Origin: Bigelowiella natans CCMP2755 | Taxonomy: Eukaryota; Cercozoa; Chlorarachniophyceae | DNA length: 47,500 bases | Direction: 5' to 3' | Assembly (NCBI GenBank): GCA_000320545.1 | Contig: ADNK01000763.1 | Location: forward strand, 1 to 47,500 | Notes under the pieces: model-generated | Told to the model about the DNA's origin: nothing | Database searches by the model: none | Seen by the model: only the letters and a program-made list of their open reading frames with translations | Program-made: the position numbers and the translations under genes | Shown: positions 23,462 through 39,106 of the stretch, in pieces | How positions within the stretch are numbered: the stretch's first letter is position 1 | Layout: each line of letters begins with the position of its first letter

Positions 23462-26417
23462 TCAAGGCCGGCTAGTAAATGCTGAGTCAAACGGTACACA
23501 CCACTCGTGGAAAAAGGCGTTAATTTTTGTAATTCTTTCGTCTTGAAGAACTTTGAGATATTCCTCTGCATCTGCACTGGGTTGTATACTCAGCGTTCGC
23601 ATATGATCGAGAAGCTTCCTTGCCACACTGGAATTTCGACGTCCAAATCTATTTAATGAAAGAGGAAAAGTAAGATTCTCAGGGGTGGTGTAGTAGCCAT
23701 TGCAATGCTCAGTAGTAGGGAACCTTAACATCAAATCCCAGTGATCTGCTGTTGCTTGTGATGACTCCACCAGCCGTTCAAATATCTATGTAAGATGAAT
23801 ACAACATCACCCGGAGCTATCTTCCCTTCGTGCATTCCAGATTAGTACACAGGCGGATGGAGGGTGATTGCATAGGGGAAAATATCAGCAAAAATCATAC
23901 ACACGCTTGTGGCAGCTCTGGGACGAACCTGCCACGCTCTTTCCGCATTCATGGCCCCGCGACGGCCCCGCAGGACATAGGCTATGTTTTCTTCCGGGAG
24001 AATGGTTTTCAGAGCACCCAACAGCTGAATCCCATTACTCTTTCCCTTGTGCGGAACGACCTTGCGCAGCACCTCCTCATCTGCTTCCGTTGGCCTCTTT
24101 GCTTCGACCAGAACGCTCAAGTACTTTGTGCGATAAGTGGCGAGTACTGCGGAAAATACACGCAAACGCCGTCCGATCAGTCACTCCTCTACACATCTTC
24201 CACATCTTTTGTAAGTTAACTTCCTTAAAAAAAAATGAGGGGAGGGGGAGAGCCAGCAAGGAAATAGTAGCGGTAGGGGTTAACGATGCTAATGAAGACG
24301 ACGAGGATGGTGATTATGATGATGATTATGATGATAGTTTTGATGACAGAGATCGTCTTCGAGCATCCTTGCCAGTTCCTGGCGTACTTCTGCAGCACAA
24401 GACTTCATCAACTCAAGGGTCGCCTGAGCAGCCATTCCGTCGGCCTGCATGATAGCATGGTACAGAATATCCGATAATGTCCCTGTCTCGACAATCCAGG
24501 GATGCAACTGAAAACAAAAACAAGGAGATGGAGAACATCAAAAAAGGAAGAGCATTTCCTCCTGAGAATCATTATTACGAGCAGCACCTTGATGGCATCA
24601 GGCATCTGTTGTATGGCTTCAGCGGGAGTGAGAATGCCCTCCTTCAAGCAGACGCAGATGGTCTGGGCAGAAACTGGGAGACCGATAAATAAATAACAAC
24701 ACCATCGAATGAGGCCTACTGCAGCAGGAATTGATGAATGGGAGGGTGATTGCGTACAATACGGAGGTGGTCAAGTGGAAAGGGATAGTGATGGTTGATC
24801 GGCAGGGAGGAGACCACTTTGCTACTACGTGGCACGTACATCGCCCTCGACTTATAAGCGTTGAGATCAGTTCGAATGCTTCATCACGTTTGCCCCTTCT
24901 TTGCCTACGTGGTTTATTGATTTCAGGGCTTTGGTCATCACCGCCGATGCTGTTGTGGTCAGAGAGAGGTGTAGTTAGTGGTGGTGGAAGAACACACAGC
25001 TCGAGCAGCCTGTCTTCGCGCATTCGGTGCACATGAATGTTGGTACTCCTCCCTACGTCGCTTAGCCGTGATATCCGTATCTGCATTCGAATTGAGGAGG
25101 AAAGGCAGGGCCAACGGCATAATCAAGATGGTGCTAGTTTCTCCAGGGCGATTGCGGTACGTGAGAACCCCACTCCAACTATGATTTTGGGGTACGTACG
25201 TACGTACGACGGAACACAAATTGGCCGTAGCGACCCAGCACATGTTGACCGCTTTGCAGGGATTCACCCGTCGGCGAGCTCAGCACCCGGTGGGAATCGC
25301 ACGAAATAGCATGATTTTGAAAGTACGTCAATGCGCATTCATACATCACAGACCATATTGTGTCCCAAGCTCACTTTATACTTCTCCATGTGGTGCGTCA
25401 GCTTTTTCGCCATAGCATAATCCCCCTCGATGATGCTCATGTTGTACTGGCATCAGCAAAGAACACAAGTCACGCCGATTGGATTGTGGAGGGAGGGAGG
25501 GAGGGGAGAAGAAAAGGGGGGGGGGGGGGGGCAGTGTTTGGAATCGGTTAATGAATCCCCACCAACGAATGGTAAGCGATCTTATCCGGCCAGACGTTAT
25601 TTCTAAGCATCTCAGTCCATAGCGGCAACGCGGTCCGCAGGCTCGGGCACACGGATTGAAACATGGTGTTGTACTGATACTTGTCTGCCACCCCAGCATT
25701 CTGGAGCTGACGGAACAATCGCCACACCTCCTTCTCGGCTGTTAAGCTGCCCCTCTTTGCCAGCCCACCCAAATGCGACAGCAAGCTGGTGCGACGGCGG
25801 GACAACTCTTCCTTAAAGGAGGAGGAGGAGGAGGAGGAAGAAGAAGAACCGGACGACGAGCAGTTCATTCCTGCTTCGATGCAGCATAACAGCAACGTTA
25901 TCATGAATATAATGTAGCGATAAAATGGAGAGTTGGGGTGGGGGGGGAGAGGCGTGACCTTTATCCTCCGCTCGCGGCTGCAATTTGAAGTTATGACGTC
26001 CCTGGCACAGGTCCAGGGCTGCGTTCGCGTGGTGGCTTGTCGGTGTTATTCCCCGCGATGCCATCTGCACATTATCATCATCCGCAACGCCGCTCTTAGG
26101 GGTGTTCTTTTGTCTCGCAGGGTAAGGAAGAAAGTAAGAGGTGATGCACAACAACGCTTCTACAAGGTGGTGGAAGAAGAAGAAGAAGAAAAGACGAATC
26201 ACAGCAGACCTCATCCAAAATCTTCACAATGTCTTCTATCCTATTTTCGACTGCTAGCGTAATTAGCGCGAGGTTATAATGCTTCTCTTCAGGTTGCAGC
26301 TGAGATTCCTTCTGCATCAGCTGTAACATCTCTGTCTTGCCACTCCCACAAACTGGAGCATAGCGCATGAAGATTTCTGGGATATCAATGCCTCTTTTTA
26401 ACTCAAATTTGATATGG

Positions 26418-26453
<36 letters not shown>

Positions 26454-27645
26454 TCATGCGAGGGTTCCGTTACTGCTATTGTTACTAGTAGTAGTACTAC
26501 TACCCCAGAGATAGGGACAAGCCAGCTTTCTCGCGACAAGAACATTATGGAAATACTTCGCAGCATGCCACGACTCATCGCTCCCCTTCTTGGCGTACAT
26601 CAGTAATAAATTCTGAATGAACCTGTCCGTGCGCAAGCAAACATAACGATGAACATATGCATGTATTTCACGTACGCATGTGTGGATGGATGGATGGAAG
26701 GATGGATTGGGAGCAAAAATTTGGTTGCTATGGCCTCCTGCCAGTAGATTAGGAATTTCATAGCACTCACGAGTTGCGTTGCTTGAGAACGTAGTCTGGT
26801 ACACCCCACATCTTTTGGTGAGGACGATTCCGCAGCCCGGTGCTAGCAAACCTCTCCTTGAGAGATTCTACGCATAGCATTACAAACATATTTTGTCCTT
26901 AATATCAAATTGAAAGCACTAGTACATGCTCGTCGTTGTGGTCCGCAATAAAATATCATACACTACTACTTTCAAGCTCCTTATCTCCTTCGAATCTTGC
27001 CCTCGCTAGGAGGATGCCATAAGTAGCAGCATTAGGCGCCACCCCCTCCCTCTCCATCAGGTCGAGTATGTTCAGCATATTTCTACAGGGTCCTATCCAG
27101 TACTTAAAAACAGCGTTGAAGTCAAATGTGGTAGCTTTTTTAATCAGAATGAGTTCCTTGAATAGTCTCATCGCCATGGAGCGGGTTGAGGTCCTTCCGT
27201 CCTGGAACAGGGTCCTCAGAATATCATCGCCAAGAACTGGGGGACGGCGCCGCGGGCTACCTGATGTTGTGATGGCACGGGTGAAGTGACCTTCCTTCGT
27301 ATCTTCGCCCTGTTCATGAAGAACATCGTTGTTTTGCCGAGCTGTGCTCATCCCTCGCCATATTCTATCGTATTTGAATTCGCTCGTCTTTGTTTGAGCT
27401 GTAAGTCTTGGAGAGGGTGAGTAGGACGATGTCGAGGACAAATGGTAGATGTGTGGATAGCAGTTTTGGACCCTTATCCCTTGTGCGCTCCGATCTGGTA
27501 TGTACACGGCTTCAACTTGGAGCTTCTTCGCCGGAATCCTTCTTCTCTTCCTTTCAGATTCGGTAACCACATTGTTCACAACGCAAGGGGAAGAGAATGA
27601 CACGCGATGTGTCACTCTCTTGACCAGAGCGCTTGAGGCTCTCAT
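23462..27645 (-). CDS. Pentatricopeptide-repeat-like protein, probably mitochondrial
   Basis: A multi-exon minus-strand gene. Exon 1 is 26970-27645 (ATG 27645); it begins MRASSALVKRVTHRVSF, Arg/Ser-rich with no acidic residue, as in a mitochondrial presequence. Exons 26771-26867 and 26504-26622 then join in phase. Further exons follow near 26215-26390, 25980-26046, 25550-25850, 25380-25450, 24860-25060, 24590-24670, 24350-24510 and 23945-24150. The last two lie near 23722-23788 and 23462-23650 (TGA 23462). Repeats have the PPR pattern of paired helices of about 35 residues, for example FNAVFKYW...MEREGVAPNAATYGILL and YNTMFQSVCPSLRTALPLWTEM...PDKIAYHSLV. PPR proteins bind organellar RNA and act in its processing or translation. 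Borders of the middle exons are approximate. A signal/anchor is absent, which favours mitochondria over the secondary plastid. Confidence 0.75.
24240..24255. repeat. Short G-rich stretch and neighbouring GAT repeats
   Basis: GGGGAGGGGGAG followed (24283-24345) by ATGATGATG-like repeats, intronic in the PPR-like gene. Confidence 0.5.
25517..25532. repeat. Poly-G run in a PPR-gene intron
   Basis: G homopolymer after a GGGA-rich stretch, between the exons near 25450 and 25550. Confidence 0.8.
26418..26451. repeat. (TG)n microsatellite in a PPR-gene intron
   Basis: About 17 TG units in the intron between the exons at 26504-26622 and about 26390. Confidence 0.9.
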
Positions 27646-28297
27646 GGGTCGTGAGCCACTTCCTCTGCAGGGGGCTGTGTACCCCTTCAGTCAGTCGTCG
27701 TGGAGGGTTGTCCTGTCCTGGTCTCTGCCCTTGCTGCTGATCAGGCAATATTTTAACCTGATAATATCTTATACATACATCCAAATATATGATAAACCAT
27801 ATCTTACGAAGAAACAAACGAATCTCTCCGCCCTTATTGTTTGATTTCACACATCCAAATAAGATAAACTGCCGTATATATTCTTGCCGAAAATATCGAC
27901 CAAAAACACGATTGCCATTGGACCGGAGGAGGGAGTTCCGAAAGGAAAATCTTCCCTCGAGGAAAGAAAACCATTCGTATTCTTTGCGCGACATCCTTAT
28001 TTTGTTGTCGCATGGATGCACTCACCAGCATTTCCCTCCGGATCACGTTGTGCCACCGCGCGGTGGTTAGATCCGAAGCAGCGCCATGAGGTGACCAAGA
28101 GGGAAAGGAGGACCTGGAGGGGGGGGGGGGGTGGGGATAACAGAGGGAAATATAAAGAAGATGAGAGAAGAATTTGAATTGTCATCGATGATCGCTGGGA
28201 AATCTTTGTTGGAACTCACCTTTTGTGATTCAAAGAGTTTTCATGAAAATTTCTCAGATTCTTTTTTGTGTGCTGTTTATACTGGTGCAGACGATGC
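27646..28297. other. Divergent spacer between PPR-like and lipoyl-KGD4 genes
   Basis: 652 bases shared by two genes that both encode proteins with mitochondrial presequences. Open stretches exist (for example minus 27834-28046) but lack splice partners. A G run lies at 28120-28135. No CTAG palindromes stand out. Confidence 0.5.
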
Positions 28298-29548
28298 ATG
28301 TCAGTAACTCTCCGCAAGCTCGCTGCGATGGGCAAATATGACAGGCGGCGGATAGGTGGTGGGACCATTAGATTTGTGCGCTACTTCTCCGACAGCAAGG
28401 AGTTTACATTAGAGGTACATGGACACAATCAGTAACAGTTCGAAGAAACCAAAGGAGCATGTTATTCGCGATCTAGGTGCCACAAATGGGAGACTCAATC
28501 ACAGAAGGGGATGTAGCAGAACTTATTAAAGGTTTTGACTTTCTGAATTCACAAAACGCATCGTTTGAGCAGGGCACTTCATCGTTGATATTTGCACATC
28601 TCAGGGATAGGCGATACTGTAGAATTGGATGAAGTTGTAGCGATAATCGAGACAGACAAGGTAGAAACAAAGAAACGAAAATATTGTATTGTAACGCTCA
28701 CGTGATGATGTATTTGAAGGTAAATGTTGACATTCGGAGCCCGGTAGCTGGCATAGTCACCTCGATGAGTGCAGCTGAAGGTGGTTTGCTGCTGATTTAT
28801 CGGCTAACAGTGGAAGTTGTGATGTTTAAAAACGCTCCCATTTTTTAGGTGATACCGTAGAAATTGGCTCACCACTCATGGTACTGGACCTCAGCGAGGG
28901 AGCGGTAAATTTAAGACTTGTCATCTGATCACAAATATGACGGAGACTTAAATTTGTAGGTCCCTCCTCCCCCCGCACAATCCAAGCCCCCCCCCACTTC
29001 AACAACATCTGACGAGAAAGAGCTTCCGAAGCCTGCCCCGGAAATTGTGTCTGAATCAAAAGGAGAGCCTTCTTTGGCTCAGGTAGTTCCCGAACAATGA
29101 TTAGATGAACGAGTATGGCGTTGTTATTATTATAAACACGACAGAGCCAGACCCAGCATCGTGTCCCTCTTATCAAATTCCGCTATGGAAAGCGAGGTAA
29201 TTACATCCTCTCCTAGTTTACTTTTCCCCACACTCTTCATTGGATAAGGCATCTCGTAAAATTTAGAGCCCGAAGATATATCACCAGTACTACCTGAGAA
29301 AAGCGTTGGGGAGACGGCCTCTTCAGATGCTATTCCGGTTTACATCTTCAGTGACCTCACATCTGCATTGTGATCTTAAATTTACTCTTTTAATTTCCAG
29401 TTCGCGGAGCTGCCTAAGATTTATCAGCGAAAACCATTGTCAGAGGTCCAATTATTTCTCAAAACATCTTTGTGATTCTGACCAAGCGAATGATAATGCG
29501 TAGGAGGCTATCGAACTTATCAATTCTGGTGGTGCGGAACCTTACTAA
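28298..29548 (+). CDS. Lipoyl-domain protein fused to a KGD4/MRPS36 module (2-oxoglutarate dehydrogenase E3-adaptor)
   Basis: Ten exons join in perfect phase to 226 residues: 28298-28414, 28477-28531, 28605-28660, 28720-28780, 28849-28904, 28960-29082, 29145-29196, 29267-29337, 29401-29445 and 29504-29548 (TAA). Residues 1-31 form a mitochondrial presequence (MSVTLRKL, later FVRYFS). Residues 36-115 are a lipoyl domain: VPQMGDSITEGDV, then the lipoyl-lysine loop ETDKVNV, then SPVAGIV, closest to E2 of 2-oxoglutarate dehydrogenase. A Pro/Ser/Lys linker follows. Then come HRVPLIKFRYGKR and, at the end, LPKIYQRKPLSE with INSGG; these match the two conserved ends of KGD4/MRPS36 (PLIRF and LPxxYRRKxxSxEE...GG), the subunit that tethers E3 in eukaryotic 2-oxoglutarate dehydrogenase. 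There is no acyltransferase catalytic domain (no DHRxxDG), and the stop is followed by spacer. It probably acts in the mitochondrial matrix as a lipoylated E3-binding protein. Confidence 0.88.
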
Positions 29549-30650
29549 AATACGTACCTAAGCTGCAGGAAATCCTTTTTAATAAAAAATGTAAAACGCG
29601 ACATTGCATGCTATTGTATCGCTATCTTAAGGTCTACAAGTTTCACTTAGGCATAGGAATACATGTGCATACCGATGCCAGACTTACGTACGAGGCCATA
29701 TGGCTTAATGTAGCCTGTATATGTGTACATGTTGTTGATCATATGTCTGCATGCTAGCATGGCTAGCCAGAATAAAGTGTATCTGTTTTTCGTTTCATTG
29801 TTAGTTGCGCGTCACCGATCATGCTGCGACATGCCGCTTGCATTGTGCTGCACGCGCACAACAATCAGCGCTAGACTAGTATGTACACACTAGTACTAGA
29901 GTACCGAATGCTGGCGGAAAGGTCTATTGGTTGTTTCTGCCAAGCTAGCAAGGTCACAATCCACAAAGGCTATAAGCTAGTAAGGCTAGCAGGTCAAACA
30001 ACAGTTGTTCCAGAGATGGGGTGCAACGTTGTCAATTCTGTCCACCGACACTAGCTAGGACACGTTGTCCGCAGCAAACTTGCACTTGCATGCATGCAGG
30101 CTAGCAGGACAATGTGGACCTTCATGCACCAGCAAGCTAGCCAGCGATTCCACTCATCCATTTGTCATGATTTTGCAGTGTTTATTTCAACGATGCTCTG
30201 CTAGCCTGGCTAGAGGCTTCTGCAATGTGCATGGGCAATGCTAGAATGGCGCGATGCTCTGGCGATGATATTTTTGCCATGTCATTTTGACAAAAGCTAG
30301 AAAGATCATTTTGATGTAAGACACGTGCTGTGCCCATGATTTTTGTCATGTCATTCTAGCAATTCATTCCAGCAGCAGCTAGAGCAGGCTAGCAGGTCCG
30401 CAGCAGGTGAAAATTTGGGTTGTGAATCTTGGGGCATTTTCCCTGCCACGAGCAGATAGGAATTCAAAATAACAGGCTAGCAGGGGTCAGGCATGTGGTC
30501 TGCTGCACACATGTATGTAGCAGCGCATAAGCTCACTGTCATTATCACAGCAAGACTAACATGCCGGTTGTGAAAAGAGAACATTTGATTTTGTGTTGTT
30601 TTGTTTGATCATGGTTACGACATGGATTTTCTTGCTTGTACAGCAAACAT
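29549..30650. other. Convergent 3'-3' spacer with CTAG palindromes (block 4)
   Basis: Between the stops of the lipoyl-KGD4 gene (plus) and MCM5 (minus). No coding exon. CTAG words are frequent, such as CATGCTAGCATGGCTAGCC near 29750, CACTAGTACTAGAG near 29888, and repeated AGGCTAGCAGG near 29990, 30100, 30385 and 30475. Two related stretches near 30245-30290 and 30310-30355 share TTTTTGxCATGTCATT words. An AATAAA lies near 29771. Confidence 0.75.
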
Positions 30651-35269
<4,619 letters not shown>

Positions 35270-35627
35270 CTTTTTGTATGCTGTAGTTCAGTGAGGTGTT
35301 AAATGGCGAGGGGAGGTGATGTAGGACTAGTCCCTTTGTGTGGGGTTTGATTATCAGAATCTTCAGATGTTCTATGCAAATATGTACCAGTGCATATCAT
35401 TCATTATGCTGGTATGTGTCGAAAAATATATAGTCGCAAAGAATAAATACTATCCTTTTTTATAAATATCCACGATTCGAAATAGAAAAAAGGAATTAAT
35501 CGAATAAGTTCCACTTGATTTGCGCGCCAGATTGAGCATGTTGTCTTAATGTAGGATATTTATAAGTGAAGACATCAAAAAATAAGAAAAATATCGTGAA
35601 AATCACTTTCAATTTGCCAATGAAGTC

Positions 35628-35636
35628 TTTCCCGCC
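35628..35636 (+). promoter_or_regulatory. E2F/DP-type site TTTCCCGCC
   Basis: Exact match to the E2F consensus TTTSSCGC, about 360 bases upstream of the MCM5 ATG. MCM genes are classic E2F targets in animals and plants. Binding itself is inferred. Confidence 0.6.
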
Positions 35637-35659
35637 ACATCGGAAAGGAAAGTGCAAAA

Positions 35660-35668
35660 GGCGGGAAA
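35660..35668 (-). promoter_or_regulatory. Second E2F/DP-type site, inverted
   Basis: GGCGGGAAA is the exact reverse complement of the site at 35628-35636, 24 bases beyond its end. Confidence 0.6.
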
Positions 35669-36000
35669 CAGGAAATGCAGAACCCGCGCAAATTTTTTCA
35701 TCATTGTCGTCTTTGATGAATGACAGCTGACAGCTCCTCTTGAAAATACCGGATACTAACTGGGCATAGATCTAGTTGTGATTCCTTGATTCCCTTTTTT
35801 TCGAGAGCTGGAACTTTCTTCGGCTAAATACTTGGCAGTGCATGACGGCAAAACCGCTCATTTATAAGATAATTCAGTGATTTTGGATGTCGCATGAAAT
35901 AAGTAGTCGATTGTACTAGGATTCTTGAATGGGTCGTTGCCGATATTCAGCCTGAAACGGAAACATCACTACGAATCGAGTCCGACGATTAACCTCTCCC

Positions 36001-38103
36001 ATGCCGAATAATGACGAGCCTGAAACTAAAGAGCTCAAGCTCAAACGCGTAATGTCACGGAAAAGCATGGCAACTAAATCTAAAGTGGACTTATGCAGGT
36101 AATTTTAGATCTGCTTCGTTGTTTTTGACGTTCGACTTACTCTTCATTTGTTCAGGGAAAAATTCCGTGAATTAACACAGAAGTTGATCGACGAGACGGA
36201 AACGTCCACTGCGTACTTTGAGAGTTATTATGAAAAGTTCTCTACTTCACTGCAAGCCAAAAAGGAAGAATCAAAACGAGATGCCTGGGTATCTAACAAA
36301 TTTGAACGTATGACATTTTCCTTAATGTAAATGTTGCTGATCCAGATGGAAGAAATGAAGAAGCAGCTCATCGCACTTGAGAAGGTAGATAAATCCTGCA
36401 GTCATTCATGCCTTTCTTTGACATATCCATACAACAGACGCTGAAACAGTTGGAAAATGGTCCTGCGCTGAAGGAGAAAGAAAAAATCAAGGAGCAGACC
36501 GAGAAGAAAGAGCCGAAGAAATCCAATATTCAGAAACTTCTTACACGTCTACTATTTGGATTCATGATGATATTTGGGTAATTCTGTGAAGACATCATAG
36601 TTCTAAGTGCTTTCTAATTCACTTTATTCGGTAGATTCCTGGGAATCATAAACGCTGGCCACTTGTATGTATGTTTGCTCGTGGCCTTCCTCCAGATTCT
36701 TACATTTAGAGAGTTAGCGAACGTTCGTTTCAAGGCTTACAAAGCTCGTCATGTAATTATTTTATACAAATCAATATAAAACATTTCTGATCAGAATTTG
36801 GTAGGTTCCGATGTTCAGAACTATCCAATGGGGATGGTTCTATACGGCAATGTTTTACGTCTACAGTGACGGGATGCAGGGAATCTTTATGGTAGAAGAA
36901 GTATCTTCAATTATTCTGACCAAAAAGACTGAACAGTTGATGCTTTTAAACATAGTACTTCTCGAAGACCAACGAAAACCAGATAGCCTCCTTGCACACG
37001 TTCCTGAGTTTCAGCTTGTATGCGTCAATGTTTTGTATTACAGTCTTAAGGTTGGGCTTTAAATATGTGTACCTTTACGTCTGAGATTCATTAAAGAAAC
37101 TTATTTGTTTGTGCAGTTTCAAAAAAGGGTTTTACAAGTATCAAATGAAGCAGCTCGCCTGGACCTTTATCACGGTGTTCATGATCGTATTTCAGATGAA
37201 GTTTGCAATAGATAATATAAAGGCCGGAATGTTTTGGTTTCTCCTGCCATGTTCCCTGGTTATCTGCAACGACTGCATGGGTAGTGTCATTTAAATATGA
37301 TGATATGAGACATGGGCTAACATATTGTTGTTTTGAAGCTTATTTCTCTGGAAAAGCATTTGGCAAGAAGCTTATTAATTATCCATTTATGAAGCTTTCT
37401 CCAAACAAGACATGGGAGGGTAAGCAAAGATTCCCATCTATTTCGAATGGCATGTAATAATCATCGCCTTAGGTTTCATCGGCGCATACATTTTCACCTG
37501 TATCTTTGCTTTCGTCTACCCGTTGATCCTGGTGAAGTTTCGTTGGATTTTATGCACTCTCGGTACTCCACATTCTCTCTATAAAAGAGTTCCTCCATAG
37601 ATCTGATTTCTTGTCACACAGCCGACCTTGACAACGATCCTAGCGGAGCAACGTGTGAGATTGATAAGGTTTTCCTTCCAGAGGAATATGACATACCACC
37701 TTTCTTCACGGGAATTCTTGGAATCGAAAGCGTCCGTATGCTTCCAGTGCAGATGCATAGCGTACTGTTGGGAATGTTTGCAAGGTACATATAAACATGA
37801 TATTTGACCTCTCTCCTCCTTATATTGTGCCTCTTTCCTTTTCCCAGCCTTGTGGCTCCTTTTGGTGGATTTTTTGCCTCTGCAATAAAGAGAGCGTATG
37901 ACATAAAGGATTTCGATGCTCTGATTCCCGGTCACGGCGGCATTATGGTACCCAGCCAGTGAATAAATTGCGTCGGTAGGAAGCACTCACCTAGTGGTGT
38001 TGTTTTGCAGGACCGCATGGATTGCCAGTTCATCATGGCTATGGCCACTGGTGTGCATTATACCACTTTCATTCGACCAAAAGCAACCTGTCAGTGCAGG
38101 TGA
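36001..38103 (+). CDS. CDP-diacylglycerol synthase (phosphatidate cytidylyltransferase)
   Basis: Thirteen exons join in phase to 466 residues: 36001-36098, 36156-36288, 36346-36384, 36438-36577, 36635-36752, 36805-36891, 36956-37050, 37117-37280, 37339-37419, 37473-37562, 37622-37784, 37848-37947 and 38011-38103 (TGA). It converts phosphatidic acid and CTP to CDP-diacylglycerol, the precursor of phosphatidylinositol and cardiolipin, in the ER membrane. Family marks of the eukaryotic CDS1 type: a hydrophilic helical first 100 residues; several membrane helices (for example [14 protein letters not shown] and [12 protein letters not shown]); [28 protein letters not shown]; and the signature S-A-I-K-R...KDF...[12 protein letters not shown]. 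The closest kin are animal and yeast CDS1, not the prokaryotic-like plastid form. A longer carboxyl end by splicing at the final GT is possible but gives no in-phase exon. Confidence 0.93.
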
Positions 38104-39106
38104 TAAGTATTCTATCTCACATGTGTTTTGATCGGAATTACCAACGATATTGAAGTTTGTGCGAACATGTTGCACATGTGTAACAAGCTATTGACTCAAG
38201 ACAAGAATACAAACAAGAAGAGTGTAGCGTAACATCAATTGCAGTGCAAATATGAAACATGTTCTGTCTAGCGTAGCTAGCCAGCAACTATTCACCACAC
38301 TAGAAAAACAATCAATCGTCTCCTTGCATTCTGATTTTTGAAATGTAAACGAGATGAAAGTTTACTCCTCATTGCATCATTCCAGCTTGTCTAGTTGTGC
38401 ATGCTATCTAGCTACACGCACTTCTATTTGCGCATATGTGTATGTGGCGCGGCGGTACTACATGCACTGCAGAGTCTGTCTAGCTGTGCTAGAATGTAAT
38501 GAGCATCGAGTGAAACAGTAAGTCTAGTATCACATGACATGCTAGCATGTATTAAGATCTGCCACACATCTAGACATGCTACAGGCAGTCACATTCTCAG
38601 AGCGTATCGATGCTGCACTCCATCAGCTGTGCATGCCTAGCGCTAGCTAGATGTATATATGTATTATGGCATAGCTAGATAGCTATAGTGTTAAACATAG
38701 TGCCGCCAGCCTATGTGCTGCGTAGGCTGCACGCGTGCTAGCTGACGTCAGCATTCTAACAGCATGCGATGCGGTGATGTGTACGTCTACTATTGAAAGA
38801 CGTTGCGTGTTTTCGTAAAAGGCGTGCTTGCTGAAAGCAGGCGCCTCCGCAGCGTAAATATTTTTTTAAAATTAGCACATGGACATATTTACATCTGGCG
38901 TTTAACATAGAAATTCAATGAACAGAATTACATACAACCTATATGACGTTTATATTTTTTTATTCATTTACAGACTATTTCCACTTTCTCTTTTAGAAGG
39001 ATTCCCTCCTAGCACTAGTGTCGTCATTCAAATGTAACGAACTTGGAACACTAATTTCTCTTGAGGAAAGAAGCCGAAATCCATCTTATTTTAAAGTTAT
39101 GATAAT
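38104..39106. other. Convergent 3'-3' spacer with CTAG palindromes (block 5)
   Basis: Between the stops of the CDP-DAG synthase gene (plus) and the sulfurylase fusion (minus). No coding exon. CTAG words include GTAGCTAGCCAGC near 38275, CATGCTAGCATG near 38540, CGCTAGCTAGATG near 38641 and GTGCTAGCTGACG near 38737. Confidence 0.75.

Larger units (their letters stand above)
35270..36000. other. Divergent MCM5 / CDP-DAG synthase spacer
   Basis: 731 bases, AT-rich, with no coding exon. It holds the two E2F-type sites described separately. CTAG occurs only about three times. Confidence 0.6.

Noticed and set aside
29306-29503. Plus-strand ORF of 65 codons continuing past the lipoyl exons
   Set aside because: It is another frame across an intron; the KGD4-type exons 29401-29445 and 29504-29548 splice in phase with the chain.
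28298-29548. Full dihydrolipoamide succinyltransferase (E2) gene
   Set aside because: The lipoyl domain is clear, but the catalytic domain is absent and the reading frame ends at 29548 in a KGD4-type tail.
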